A model generated the notes under the pieces. That model was not told where the DNA came from and ran no database searches. It worked only from the letters and a program-made list of their open reading frames with translations. Shown here piece by piece: positions 8,715 to 17,757 of a stretch of DNA of 64,000 nucleotides. The translations under genes were made by a program, and so were the position numbers. The DNA comes from Afifella pfennigii DSM 17143 (GTDB lineage: Bacteria; Pseudomonadota; Alphaproteobacteria; Rhizobiales; Afifellaceae): contig NZ_JHZK01000016.1 in assembly GCF_000688515.1 (NCBI RefSeq), positions 21,384 through 85,383 on the forward strand. The letters run 5' to 3'. Every line of letters starts with the position of its first letter. Position 1 is the stretch's first letter.

Positions 8715-10387
8715 GTTTGGCTTTCCTTTCTGGCGGCGTCAAAGAAGGCGCGGAAGCGGGCGAGGCTCCGGCCGCGATCGATGGCGAGGCGGACAAGGCT
8801 CGCGGATGGCTGCGACAGAGCGGCGATGAGCGCGGCGACGGCCGCCTCGTTGTCCGCGGCATCCTCCACCGCAAGCCCGAAGCCGCGGGCGACGGCAAGC
8901 TGATCGAAGGGGCGCGGCGTCAGCCAGCCGGCGTCAAATTCCGGCAGACCCGCCTGCGGCAGGTGGTCGAAGATGGCGCCGCCGCCATTGTCGAGAAGCA
9001 GGATGGCGAGCGGCAGGTCGCGCCCCAGCGCCAGAGCTCCGAGATCGTGCAGGAAGGCGAGATCGCCGACGATTGCAAGGCTCGGGCCGGAAGCGGCGGC
9101 GATGCCGAAGGCGGTGGAGAGGTTGCCGTCGATGCCGCTGAGGCCGCGATTGCCGAGAAGGCGAAGCGGCGTCGGCCCCGTGCCGGCGAGCCAGTCGGCG
9201 GCGCGAATGACAAGTGAGTTACCGAGAAAGACGGGCGTCTCCTCCGGCAGCGCTTGAAACAGGCGGCGAAGGACGGCGCCCTCGAAGGCTTGTGGTCCGG
9301 CACAGGCGGCCTCAGCTGCCTCCCCAGCCGCCCTGTCGAGGGCTCGCAACTCCTTCAGCCAGCCGGCGGGCGCCGGCGCGGCGCGCAGCGCCCGACAGAA
9401 ATGCGCCTCGTCCGCCGTCACAAGATGGCTCGCGTTGCGACCCGGATCGGCAAGGCGCGGCGAGGCGCTAACGACGATCTGCGTGCATCCGCGCGCATTC
9501 TCCAGCCAAGTCTGCACTGCCTTGGAGACCGGCGCACCGCCAAAGCGCAGGATCCAGTCCGGCACCGGTGCGGCGCGCGCCACCTGATCGGGATGCCGGA
9601 GAAGGCGCGCCTCGTCGGAGCCAAATCGCAGGCCGGAGAGGATATCGGCGAAAACCGGGACATTCAGGCGGCGGGCGAGTTCGAGGACCGCCTGGCTTGC
9701 GGGTGGCGACAGCGGCCGGCTGCCGCAGACGATGGCGCCCCTACTGCCGGCGGCGAGAATGCCGGCCAGGCTTGCCAACGTCTCCTCGTTCGGCGCGCAC
9801 GATCCGACAAGCCGGACCGGTGCACGGACGGCCGCCGGCTCCACGGCATCTGCAGGCACCAGCGGCTCGCGCAGCGGCAGGTTGATATGGACGGGGCCGG
9901 CGAGCGGCGCGCGGCTCGTCGCCACCGCCTCGGCGGCGAGGCCGGCAATCCAGGCGGAATCCGCCTCGGGTGGCGGAAGCTGCACGAATTTGCGCACATG
10001 AGCGCCAAACAACCCAATCTGGTTCATGGTCTGATTGGCGCCGCAATCCTGCAGTTCCGGCGGGCGGTCGGCAGAAAGGAGGATGAGCGGCATCTCCCCC
10101 ATGTTGGCCTCCACGACGGCCGGCATCCAATTGGCGACGGCCGAACCGGAGGTGGCGACGAGGGCTACTGGATGGCCGGTCGACTTGGCGATGCCAAGGG
10201 CGAAGAAACCGGCGGAGCGCTCGTCCACGACCACGCGAACGACGAGGCCCTCCTGGCGCAGGGCGGCGAGCGTCAGAGGCGTGGAACGCGACCCCGGCGA
10301 GACGACGACATCGCGCACACCCGCTGCCGCCAGACCGGCGAACAGCGCAGCCGCCCAGCGAAAGGTCTCTTCCGCCGAACTCCTCAT
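8711..10387 (-). CDS. menD: SEPHCHC synthase (MenD)
   Basis: A 558-residue thiamine-diphosphate enzyme that joins isochorismate and 2-oxoglutarate, the first committed step of menaquinone synthesis. It shows the N-terminal [15 protein letters not shown] and [15 protein letters not shown] stretches with the ThDP-activating Glu, [14 protein letters not shown], and the C-terminal [16 protein letters not shown] cofactor region. Both ends overlap their neighbours as ATGA (menF upstream, menB downstream). Length and motifs are normal. Confidence 0.94.
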   Translation of the reverse strand: MRSSAEETFRWAAALFAGLAAAGVRDVVVSPGSRSTPLTLAALRQEGLVVRVVVDERSAGFFALGIAKSTGHPVALVATSGSAVANWMPAVVEANMGEMPLILLSADRPPELQDCGANQTMNQIGLFGAHVRKFVQLPPPEADSAWIAGLAAEAVATSRAPLAGPVHINLPLREPLVPADAVEPAAVRAPVRLVGSCAPNEETLASLAGILAAGSRGAIVCGSRPLSPPASQAVLELARRLNVPVFADILSGLRFGSDEARLLRHPDQVARAAPVPDWILRFGGAPVSKAVQTWLENARGCTQIVVSASPRLADPGRNASHLVTADEAHFCRALRAAPAPAGWLKELRALDRAAGEAAEAACAGPQAFEGAVLRRLFQALPEETPVFLGNSLVIRAADWLAGTGPTPLRLLGNRGLSGIDGNLSTAFGIAAASGPSLAIVGDLAFLHDLGALALGRDLPLAILLLDNGGGAIFDHLPQAGLPEFDAGWLTPRPFDQLAVARGFGLAVEDAADNEAAVAALIAALSQPSASLVRLAIDRGRSLARFRAFFDAARKESQT

Positions 10388-11709
10388 TGCGCCTCGAACA
10401 GGCCGAGCATGGTGGCGAGCTTCATTTCAGTCTCGGCCCATTCAGCTTCGGGCTGCGATTCGGCCATGATGCCGGCGCCGGCCCAGAGTGTGGCACGCGC
10501 CCCCTCCACATAGGCGCTGCGCAAGATGACGGCCGCCTCGCCGTCACCGTCGCGGTCAATCCAGCCGGCGATACCGGAATAGAGCCCATTGCGCCGCTCG
10601 CCAATCTCTTTCAGCCAGTTGAGCGCCGCCAAGCGCGGAAAGCCTGAAACGGCGGGCGTCGGATGCAGGCTCTCCACCGCATCGATGAGGCTGACGCCCT
10701 GGCGCAGCTTGCCAGTGAGCGGGGTCCAGAGATGCGTGACGTGGCAAAGCCGCAAAAGTTCCGGCTTCGCAGGTCGTTCCAGCCTCTCGCAAATCTCGGC
10801 AAGCGCTGTTGCGATGGCATCGACTACCACCTGATGTTCGCGCTGCTCCTTCGGCGAGGCGAGCAGCGCCGCCTCGGCTCGCTCGTCCTCGTCTTTCGCA
10901 CCAGAACGGCGGGCCGTGCCGGCCAGTGCGTCGCTCAAGACGTCCTCGCCCTGCTTGACGAGAAGCCGCTCGGGGCTCGCAGCGACGACATGACCGGGCC
11001 CGTGCGGCAGGGCGAAAACGTTGGAGCCGGCGCCCGCTGCGGCCAGCCTATCGGCAAGATCGAGTGCGTGAAGAGGCGCGGAGAAGCCCAACTCAACCCG
11101 GCGGGCGAGAACCGCTTTCTGGAAGCGGCCCTCAGTGATGGCGCAAGTCGTTCGGTGCACCCGCTCGCACCACAACGCCTTATCGGGCTCGACCGTGCTG
11201 GCATCCAGAATAACCGCGTCTTTGTGCGGACGGCAGGAGAGCATGGAGGCCGCTGCCTCCAGCCAATCGCGGGCGATCGCTGCCGGATTGCGCCCGTCCA
11301 GATGTGCCGTGAGGACGGCGCTTTCCCGGCCAGCCTCGTGCCGCAGCAATACACGCGGCACATGGAAGGACATAACCGGCACTTCCTGAGCGGGCGGCAG
11401 AGCGAAGAAGGCAAGCGGCTTGGAAGCCGGCGAGCCGAGGATACGCCAGGGCGAGCTTTCACCGCACAAGTGGACCAGTTCCGCCCGTCCGCCCGCAAAG
11501 GCGGAGCCTTCGGCATAGAAGACCTTGTCACGTGAGGGTGTCATCCAACGGCAATCACCTCCGAGCGGGCCGCTTTGCGCCAGCGAACCGGGCGCAAGCT
11601 CAACGCTGAGGCTGACGACTTGCCCTGGGGCGCTTGCCCTCACCTCGTCGCCGGCAGCGGCGATGGCGCGCTCCAACGCCCCCAGGATTCCCGGTGCGTC
11701 GGCGTTCAC
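10384..11709 (-). CDS. menF: Isochorismate synthase (MenF-type)
   Basis: A chorismate-binding enzyme that makes isochorismate for MenD. The C-terminal half carries the family core, including FALPHGPGHVVAASPERLL, the LAGTARR stretch, HQVVVDAI, LHPTPAVSGFPRLAAL and YSGIAGWID. I chose the GTG at 11709, giving 441 residues, because AAGGTG lies just upstream; the frame is open to a TTG at 11742. It heads the men operon and faces the DedA-type gene across about 280 bases in which I see no gene. Isochorismate for a siderophore is possible in principle, but menD is translationally coupled to it. Confidence 0.9.
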   Translation of the reverse strand: MNADAPGILGALERAIAAAGDEVRASAPGQVVSLSVELAPGSLAQSGPLGGDCRWMTPSRDKVFYAEGSAFAGGRAELVHLCGESSPWRILGSPASKPLAFFALPPAQEVPVMSFHVPRVLLRHEAGRESAVLTAHLDGRNPAAIARDWLEAAASMLSCRPHKDAVILDASTVEPDKALWCERVHRTTCAITEGRFQKAVLARRVELGFSAPLHALDLADRLAAAGAGSNVFALPHGPGHVVAASPERLLVKQGEDVLSDALAGTARRSGAKDEDERAEAALLASPKEQREHQVVVDAIATALAEICERLERPAKPELLRLCHVTHLWTPLTGKLRQGVSLIDAVESLHPTPAVSGFPRLAALNWLKEIGERRNGLYSGIAGWIDRDGDGEAAVILRSAYVEGARATLWAGAGIMAESQPEAEWAETEMKLATMLGLFEAQ

Positions 11710-11993
11710 GATAGCACCTTGCCGGTCACGCACGCGGCACAAGCGCGGGCGAAGAGAAGCGCCTGGCCGTACCTAGGTGCCAGATCCGGTCGAAACTGCA
11801 GACGCCTGCGATCGAGGCACGGGCAAATCATCGAAATCGCTCTCGGTCCGGCAACGACTTGCAGCATCACCCCCCGATCGCAACGCATCCCAGGCCAGTC
11901 CAAGCCACCATCTTGCACATTGGAACTGATGCCATCGATCATCGGCTATCGACAAGCGCCCCATGCACCACTTTGCGAGCAAAACGTCGCGCA

Positions 11994-12728
11994 ATGCTAG
12001 ACTGGATTCCCGATACAACCCGACAATGGCCGTGGAAGCGCATCCTGGCCGGCATCGCTCTTTTGGCGGCCTTTGCGATCACCTACCTGCTCCTGCACCG
12101 TCTCAGCGCCGTGCGCCACGTGACGGATACGGAAACACTCAAGGGGCTCCTTACCCATCTCGGCGTCGCCGGACCCATGCTGATCGTCGTCCTGATGGCG
12201 CTGGCGATCGTGATGAGCCCAATTCCGAGCGCACCAATCGCACTCGCTGCCGGGGCTGCTTACGGCCATTTCTGGGGAACGCTCTACGTCCTCATCGGGG
12301 CAGAGTTCGGGGCCCTTGTAGCGTTCGGAATCGCCCGCTTCATCGGCGGCCCGGCACTGCAGGACTGGCTTGCAAGGCAGGCCTCTACGAGCTTCCTGCG
12401 CCGGTTCCTACATTCTCAGAACGCGCTCATGGCGGCAATCGTCATCAGCCGCCTGATGCCGTTTCTGTCCTTCGACGTCATCAGCTACGCGGCCGGCGCT
12501 ACACCAATCAAGCTCTGGCGGTTCGCCGCCGCCACGCTGCTTGGCATTTTGCCGGCGAGCTTCCTGCTCGCCCATTTCGGAGACGAGTTCGCCTCCGGCG
12601 ATTTGCGGCGTGCTGCTCTGACCGTGCTGACGCTCGGCGCGCTTACCCTTCTGCCTTTCGCCTGGCGGGTCCTGCCGGCGCGAACGCGCAACGCCATCGC
12701 GCGGACGCTACGCCGCGACCGTTCGTAG
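11994..12728 (+). CDS. DedA/TVP38 (VTT-domain) membrane protein
   Basis: A 244-residue integral membrane protein with an N-terminal helix (about 16-34) and a VTT/SNARE-associated core. The GAAYGHFWGTLYVLIGAEFGALVAFGIARFIGG region and the SRLMPFLSFDVISYAAGATP stretch, with its re-entrant Pro/Gly pattern, are typical. Family members are linked to undecaprenyl-phosphate recycling or lipid scrambling, but the exact role is not clear from sequence. The ATG at 11994 is the first start before the hydrophobic part. It stands alone between the men operon and the ATP-grasp operon, with about 150 bases on its downstream side. Confidence 0.82.
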   Translation: MLDWIPDTTRQWPWKRILAGIALLAAFAITYLLLHRLSAVRHVTDTETLKGLLTHLGVAGPMLIVVLMALAIVMSPIPSAPIALAAGAAYGHFWGTLYVLIGAEFGALVAFGIARFIGGPALQDWLARQASTSFLRRFLHSQNALMAAIVISRLMPFLSFDVISYAAGATPIKLWRFAAATLLGILPASFLLAHFGDEFASGDLRRAALTVLTLGALTLLPFAWRVLPARTRNAIARTLRRDRS

Positions 12729-12880
12729 GCACCTGTCGCGACGGAACGATAAGGTTAGTCGGATGGGCTCAGCCATCGCCCGAAAGTGACTCTGCAGCAA
12801 CGGAATCGAAAGGGGCGGTCATTAGCCTGCGCCGGTAAATTTCGAATATCCGGTCGCTTTCTTGCCGGTGGGGTTCAGCC

Positions 12881-14134
12881 ATGGATTGCAACGCGGTATC
12901 GCCGCGTGAAGCACAGTCGCAGGATGCAGTGCTGCTTCTCGGCAACTATCGTCCGACCATAACGCTCGTGCGAACGTTGAAGCAGCTCGGCTACCTCACA
13001 ATGGTCGGCCTTGGCGGCGGCGAAGGCGAGGCGGAACGATCGCGCTTTGCCGACGAGGCGTGGGACCACCCGCCGCTGGAAGAGCAGGAGACCTTCATCG
13101 ACGCCCTCCTCGGGCTTCTGGCGGAACGCCCCGACATCAAGGTGGTCCTGCCGGTGGCGGAAGGATTCGTGCGGCTTCTGGCCGACATCGCCGATCGCCT
13201 ACCGGACGACCGTCTCTACGCCACGCCGACCGCACGGCATGTCAAGCTCTTGCTCGACAAGTTCGGCGCCTACGCCCTTGCCGAAGAGGCAGGAATCCCC
13301 GTGGCCCCCTTCGCGCAGGTCGACAGCTACGAAGAGCTTACCAGCGAAGCCGACCGTATCGGCTTTCCGCTCGTCATCCGGTCGCTCGTCTCCGCGCAGC
13401 GGCTCGGACAGAAGAAAGCCCTGACCGTGGACAGCGAAGATGGCCTCACCCGCGCCCTGCCGGCCTGGCCTGCCGGGCATCGCGGCCTCATCCTGCAGCG
13501 CCAGGTCCGCGGTCTTCGGCACAATGTTTACTTCGCGGCGCAGAAGGGAAGACTGGTGCGTCATCTGGAGACGTTGATCGAGCGCACCGACCATCCCGAC
13601 GGCACCGGCCTTGCGGTCGAGGGCCGGAGTGTTGAGCCGGATGCGCGGCTGCTTACCCATACGAAGCGCCTTCTCGGGCTCCTGTCCTACACCGGCATCG
13701 GCTGCGCCCAGTTTCTCGTCGATCGCAAGCATGGCGAAGTCCATTTCCTGGAAATCAATCCGCGCGTCGCCGGCAATCACGCCATCGCCGAGGCCGCCGG
13801 GCTTCAGCTTGGCGAGCTGGCGATACGCCTAGCCGATCCGGCTACCGGAGAGATCGCACCCCGCTCCGGCCAGGCCGGCCTCCTCTATGCCTGGACTTAT
13901 GGTGACATCAGAGGCCTTAAGGCGGCGCTCGCACAGGGCGATATTTCTGCCGGAGCTGCTATGCGCTGGGCCGCCCGCTTGGCATTCCTGGCAGTCACCG
14001 CCGATGTGCACATGACCTGGTCCTGGCGCGATCCGATGCCGACCCTCTGCCTTTTCGCCCGCCAGCTCGGATGGAAGGGAAGTGGCGGCGCCGCCAGCAC
14101 GGCGATGGCCACCCAGCGAGGAACCGCCGGATGA
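12881..14134 (+). CDS. ATP-grasp ligase of a surface-modification operon
   Basis: A 417-residue ATP-grasp protein resembling CarB-type carboxylate-amine ligases. The N-terminus has a Rossmann-like pre-ATP domain (AVLLLGNYRPTITLVRTLKQLG), the middle an ATP-binding part (LLDKFGAYALAEEAGIPVAP), and FLEINPRVAGNHAI at about 287-300 carries the Mg-binding Glu and Asn. It should join a carboxylate to an amine via an acyl phosphate. The stop overlaps the next start (ATGA). Next to two GNAT proteins and a flippase, it may build or attach an amino acid or peptide on a lipid-linked or surface molecule. Substrate unknown. Confidence 0.82.
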   Translation: MDCNAVSPREAQSQDAVLLLGNYRPTITLVRTLKQLGYLTMVGLGGGEGEAERSRFADEAWDHPPLEEQETFIDALLGLLAERPDIKVVLPVAEGFVRLLADIADRLPDDRLYATPTARHVKLLLDKFGAYALAEEAGIPVAPFAQVDSYEELTSEADRIGFPLVIRSLVSAQRLGQKKALTVDSEDGLTRALPAWPAGHRGLILQRQVRGLRHNVYFAAQKGRLVRHLETLIERTDHPDGTGLAVEGRSVEPDARLLTHTKRLLGLLSYTGIGCAQFLVDRKHGEVHFLEINPRVAGNHAIAEAAGLQLGELAIRLADPATGEIAPRSGQAGLLYAWTYGDIRGLKAALAQGDISAGAAMRWAARLAFLAVTADVHMTWSWRDPMPTLCLFARQLGWKGSGGAASTAMATQRGTAG

Positions 14135-15237
14135 GCTTCGCCCTCTTCGACCGATGCGAAATGCCCGCCGCGACCGAGCCACTGGGGGCCCCAATCGAGG
14201 CCGCTATCTTGCCGCGCCCATCGCCACAGACATGGAACCGGCTTATCGCCGACTACGAGGATGCCAGCTACGAGCAAAGCGCTTCCTGTGGTGAAGACTC
14301 CTGGGGAAGTCGGCGCCTCAGCCATCTCGTGCTGAGACGGCAGGGCATGACGCTCGCCGCCGCGCAAGTCGTCATCCTCAGGGTGGGGGGGCGGGGGCTC
14401 GCCTATGTGAAGTTCGGGCCGATGTGGCGCAGGCGCGACGAGCCTGCGGAGCCCGCCATCTACCGCCGGATGCTGGCGGCGCTGGTGGCGGAATATTGCG
14501 ACCGCCAGGGCCATCTCCTCACCGTGCTGCCGCGCCCGCACGCCCAATACACCGAAGCGGAGACGCGGATGCTGGCGGAGGCGGGCTTTGCGGTACGCCG
14601 GAAGATGGTCGACCCGAACCGCTATCTCGTCGACGTCTCCCTCGGCGAAGACGAACTGCGCCAGAGCCTTGCCCAGAAATGGCGCTACAACCTGAAGAAA
14701 GCCGCCGCCAATCTTCAGACCCACCTTTGCGACGATGAGGAGGGCCGGGCAACCTTCCGGCGGCTGCACCAGGAGATGGTGGCGCGCAAGCGCCACGACG
14801 ACCGCGACGCGCTGCATCTCGTTCCGCGCCTCATGGCCGAGATGCCGGAGGCGCTGGCGCCCCACACCGTGCTGACATGGCACGAGGGCCGCCCGGTCGC
14901 CGGCGCCGTCATCGCGGTCCTCGGCGACACCGCCTATTACGTCTTCGGCGCCAGCAGCGAAGAGGCCCTCGCCTTGAAGGCGGGCTATGCGCTGCATTGG
15001 TGGATCGCCGGCTGGCTGCGCGAACAGGGCGTCACATGGTACGACCTCGGCGGCGAGGCTTCCGATCCGGGGCTGAAGCAGTTCAAGAAGGGCATGGTGG
15101 GCAAGGGCGGCGCCATCGTCGCCATCGCCGAGCACGATCGCTGGACGAGGCTGGGCGGGCGCATCGCCTCCGATCTCGTCTTCCGGTTTCGCGAGATGCG
15201 CCGCCGTATCCGGCTCGGCGGCAAGGCCAACGTATGA
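14131..15237 (+). CDS. FemAB/FemX-like GNAT acyltransferase
   Basis: A 368-residue protein of the GNAT-like FemAB superfamily, which transfers aminoacyl or acyl groups to cell-wall or surface precursors. The second half has LAQKWRYNLKKA, a long helical section, then PVAGAVIAVLGDTAYYVFGAS, and near the end YDLGGEASDPGLKQFKKGMVG, the FemAB-type tail motif. No signal peptide. ATGA overlaps link it to the ATP-grasp gene upstream and the flippase gene downstream, so all three are probably co-translated. A lipid-linked acceptor at the inner membrane face is inferred. Confidence 0.82.
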   Translation: MSFALFDRCEMPAATEPLGAPIEAAILPRPSPQTWNRLIADYEDASYEQSASCGEDSWGSRRLSHLVLRRQGMTLAAAQVVILRVGGRGLAYVKFGPMWRRRDEPAEPAIYRRMLAALVAEYCDRQGHLLTVLPRPHAQYTEAETRMLAEAGFAVRRKMVDPNRYLVDVSLGEDELRQSLAQKWRYNLKKAAANLQTHLCDDEEGRATFRRLHQEMVARKRHDDRDALHLVPRLMAEMPEALAPHTVLTWHEGRPVAGAVIAVLGDTAYYVFGASSEEALALKAGYALHWWIAGWLREQGVTWYDLGGEASDPGLKQFKKGMVGKGGAIVAIAEHDRWTRLGGRIASDLVFRFREMRRRIRLGGKANV

Positions 15238-16589
15238 AGGCGACGGCGAAAAACGCCGCCCCGCGCGGCCTCTTCGCCTCGGCCGGCCTGGTGGGCGCGC
15301 GCCTTGCAGGCGCCGCCATCGGGCTCTTCACCCAGCTTCTGCTCGCGCGCCTCTTGGCGCCCGAAGCGCTCGGCATCTTCTTCTTCGCCACCAGCCTTGC
15401 GGCCGTTCTCGGCATGGTCGCCGCCTTCGGCTATCCCTCGATCGCGGTGCGCTTCGTCTCGCGCTACCGGGTGCGCGGCGCCACCGACCTTGCCGGCAGC
15501 TTCGTGCGCCAGGCAAGGCGCGACGCCGGGCAAATATCGGCTCTGGTCGCGCTCCTCGTCCTTGGGGGCGCCTGGGCGCTACCGGGACTTTCCGGCGAGA
15601 CGCGCTGGGCGGCATCCCTCGCCGCCCTGTCCATCCCGGCCATCGCCATCAGCCGCGTCAACGGGGGGCTCGCCAATGGCGCAAGGCGCTTCGGCCTCGC
15701 CTTCCTGCCGGAGCTTCTCATCCGGCCGGCCTTGTTCGTTCTCCTCATCGCCGGCGCGGCGGGTCTCGGCCTGCCGCTTTCGGCCGCAGTGGCGACGGCG
15801 CTTCTCAGCCTCGTCATCGTGCTTCTTGCGGCCGGCCAGGCGCTGAAGCTGCAACCGCTCCTGCCACACCAACGTCTCGCCCGCCCGCGCCGCCGCCTGA
15901 CACGCAGTTGGCGCCGCCTCGCCTGGCCGCTTTCCATCGTCGCCCTCGTCACCTCCCTCTTCGCCGATCTCGATCTGGTGCTTCTCGGCCCCTTCCTGCC
16001 GGCGGAGGAACTGGCCGTCTTCGGCATCTGCCTGAAGCTCTCCTTCCTCGTCGGCTTCGTGGTGCAGGCCGTCCATCAGGTCGCCAGCCCGGATCTCGCC
16101 GACGCGCATGCCAGCCGCGACAGCGGGGCGACGGCGCGCGCGCTCAGGCGCTGCAACCTCCTGGCAACCGGCGCGGCCGCCGCCATCTTCCTCGCCACGC
16201 TGGCAGGCGGGGCGCAGGTCCTTCAGCTTTTCGGAGAGGCTTTCGTGGCCGGCTATCCGGCCCTCGTCCTCCTGGTGGGCGCGCAGGTGCTGCGCGCCGC
16301 CGCCGGGCCCGCCGTTCCCCTGATGACGCTGATCGGCGGCCAGGGCCGGGTGCTGCGCATCGCCCTGTTGCTGATCCTCACGCTCATTATCGGCAATGCC
16401 GCGCTCGCTCCGACCTTCGGCACCACCGGCGCGGCCTTAGCCGTCGTCGTCGCCTTCCTGGTATGGACCGGCGCGCTGGCGCTCGCCCTCCATCGCCGTA
16501 GCGGATTGCGGGCGGATGTCCTCGCCTCCTTGACAGCCTTCGCCGGCGCAGCAAGTGACCGCCGCAACCCCCTCGCAAAGGGCGCCTGA
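15234..16589 (+). CDS. Polysaccharide/lipid-linked oligosaccharide flippase (Wzx/MATE-like)
   Basis: A 451-residue protein with about 12-14 hydrophobic segments and short Arg-rich loops, typical of the MVF/PST transporters that flip lipid-linked glycans. The first helices (GARLAGAAIGLFTQLLLARLLAPEALGIFFFA) carry the common LLAR(L)LxPExxGxFFFA pattern. It sits in the middle of the operon. The nearest partners are ligase and transferase genes rather than glycosyltransferases, so its cargo may be an aminoacylated lipid-linked molecule made partly elsewhere. Confidence 0.87.
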   Translation: MKATAKNAAPRGLFASAGLVGARLAGAAIGLFTQLLLARLLAPEALGIFFFATSLAAVLGMVAAFGYPSIAVRFVSRYRVRGATDLAGSFVRQARRDAGQISALVALLVLGGAWALPGLSGETRWAASLAALSIPAIAISRVNGGLANGARRFGLAFLPELLIRPALFVLLIAGAAGLGLPLSAAVATALLSLVIVLLAAGQALKLQPLLPHQRLARPRRRLTRSWRRLAWPLSIVALVTSLFADLDLVLLGPFLPAEELAVFGICLKLSFLVGFVVQAVHQVASPDLADAHASRDSGATARALRRCNLLATGAAAAIFLATLAGGAQVLQLFGEAFVAGYPALVLLVGAQVLRAAAGPAVPLMTLIGGQGRVLRIALLLILTLIIGNAALAPTFGTTGAALAVVVAFLVWTGALALALHRRSGLRADVLASLTAFAGAASDRRNPLAKGA

Positions 16590-16590
16590 C

Positions 16591-17730
16591 GTGCCGATAC
16601 CCTCCATCTCCTCCCCTTCCCTCGCGGCCAATCCCTCGGTCTCGCTCGTCACCGATGTCGCGGGAGCGCGCGCCATGGCGCCGACATGGAAGGCGCTGGC
16701 GAGGGATTGCGACGGTCTTGCCTTCCAGGGTCCCGATTGGTGCCTCGCCTGGCTTGAGGCCATGGAAGCGGCCGGCGCCAGGGAGGATGTGCGCATCCTC
16801 GCCGTGCACCGAGCGGAACGACTGGTGGCGCTCTGGCCGCTGGCGGTGCGCCGGCTCGGGCCGATGCGCCTGGCGCACAGTCTCGGCGAGCCGCTGACGC
16901 AGTATAGCGGCATCCTCATCGACCGGGACGAACCGGTCGCGCAGGCGCTTGCGGCCGTGCGGCAGGAAATCCTGACCTGGGGCGACGTCGCCGCGCTGGA
17001 ATTGAGGCGGGTGCGGGCGGATTCGCCGCTCCTGCAACTGCCGGGGCTCGACGCCGGCTCAGGATCGCGCGCCGACGGCGCTCCCTTCGTGAGGATCGGC
17101 GCGCCGGAGGCGCAGCGCAGCGGGCGCACGCGCAACAGCCTGAAGCGACGGGTGAAGCAGCTGGAGAAATCAGGGCCGGTGCGCTTTGAGCGTCTTCAAA
17201 CCGCCGAGGCGCAGGTCCAGGCCGTCCGCGATGCGCTGGGCTTGAAGCTCGACTGGGTGGCGGAGCGCGGCCTTGCCAGCGTCGGCCTCACCCATCCGGC
17301 GGCGCGTGCCTGCCTGTTGAACCTCGCCGAGCGCGGCAAGCTCTTCATCCTGCGCCTTTCGGTCGGCGAGCGCCTCGCCGCGCTGGAAATCGGCCTTCTA
17401 GCGGCCGGCCGCTATTATTCCTTCCTGCAAAGCTACGCGCCGGACTTCGCCCGCAACGGACCCGGACGGCTCATCTTCTGGCACCTCGTGGAACATGGCG
17501 CGGAGCTCGGTATCGACATCCTCGACTTCCTGCCGCCGGCCTACGAGCACAAGCTGGAATGGGCGAGCGCAACCACCGATGTGCACGACTACATCCTTCC
17601 CGTCTCCTCCTCCGGCACGCTCGCCTCGCTCTATCTCGGACGCATCAAGCCGGGCCTGAAACAGGGTTTCGAGCGGCTTCCCGCCGGCGTGCGCCGGCAG
17701 ATGGCGAAATACGTCGCGCCGCTAGCCTGA
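16591..17730 (+). CDS. CelD/BcsL-like GNAT acetyltransferase
   Basis: A GNAT-family protein of the CelD/BcsL type found in extracellular polysaccharide loci. Typical parts are FQGPDWCLAWLEAME near the start, RVKQLEKSGPVRFERLQ in the middle, and the acceptor-side stretch YYSFLQSYAPDFARNGPGRLIFWHLVEHG towards the C-terminus, followed by DILDFLPPAYEHKLEWA. I chose the GTG at 16591 (379 residues), two bases after the flippase stop and behind an AAAGGG site; a GTG at 16555 in the same frame would add 12 residues and overlap the flippase. It is the last gene of the operon. Confidence 0.82.
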   Translation: MPIPSISSPSLAANPSVSLVTDVAGARAMAPTWKALARDCDGLAFQGPDWCLAWLEAMEAAGAREDVRILAVHRAERLVALWPLAVRRLGPMRLAHSLGEPLTQYSGILIDRDEPVAQALAAVRQEILTWGDVAALELRRVRADSPLLQLPGLDAGSGSRADGAPFVRIGAPEAQRSGRTRNSLKRRVKQLEKSGPVRFERLQTAEAQVQAVRDALGLKLDWVAERGLASVGLTHPAARACLLNLAERGKLFILRLSVGERLAALEIGLLAAGRYYSFLQSYAPDFARNGPGRLIFWHLVEHGAELGIDILDFLPPAYEHKLEWASATTDVHDYILPVSSSGTLASLYLGRIKPGLKQGFERLPAGVRRQMAKYVAPLA

Positions 17731-17757
17731 GGGGGGATCGGCGCCGGGCCGGACCGC

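Noticed and set aside
12881..14134. Carbamoyl-phosphate synthase large chain
   Set aside because: The protein has only one ATP-grasp unit and is far shorter than CarB.
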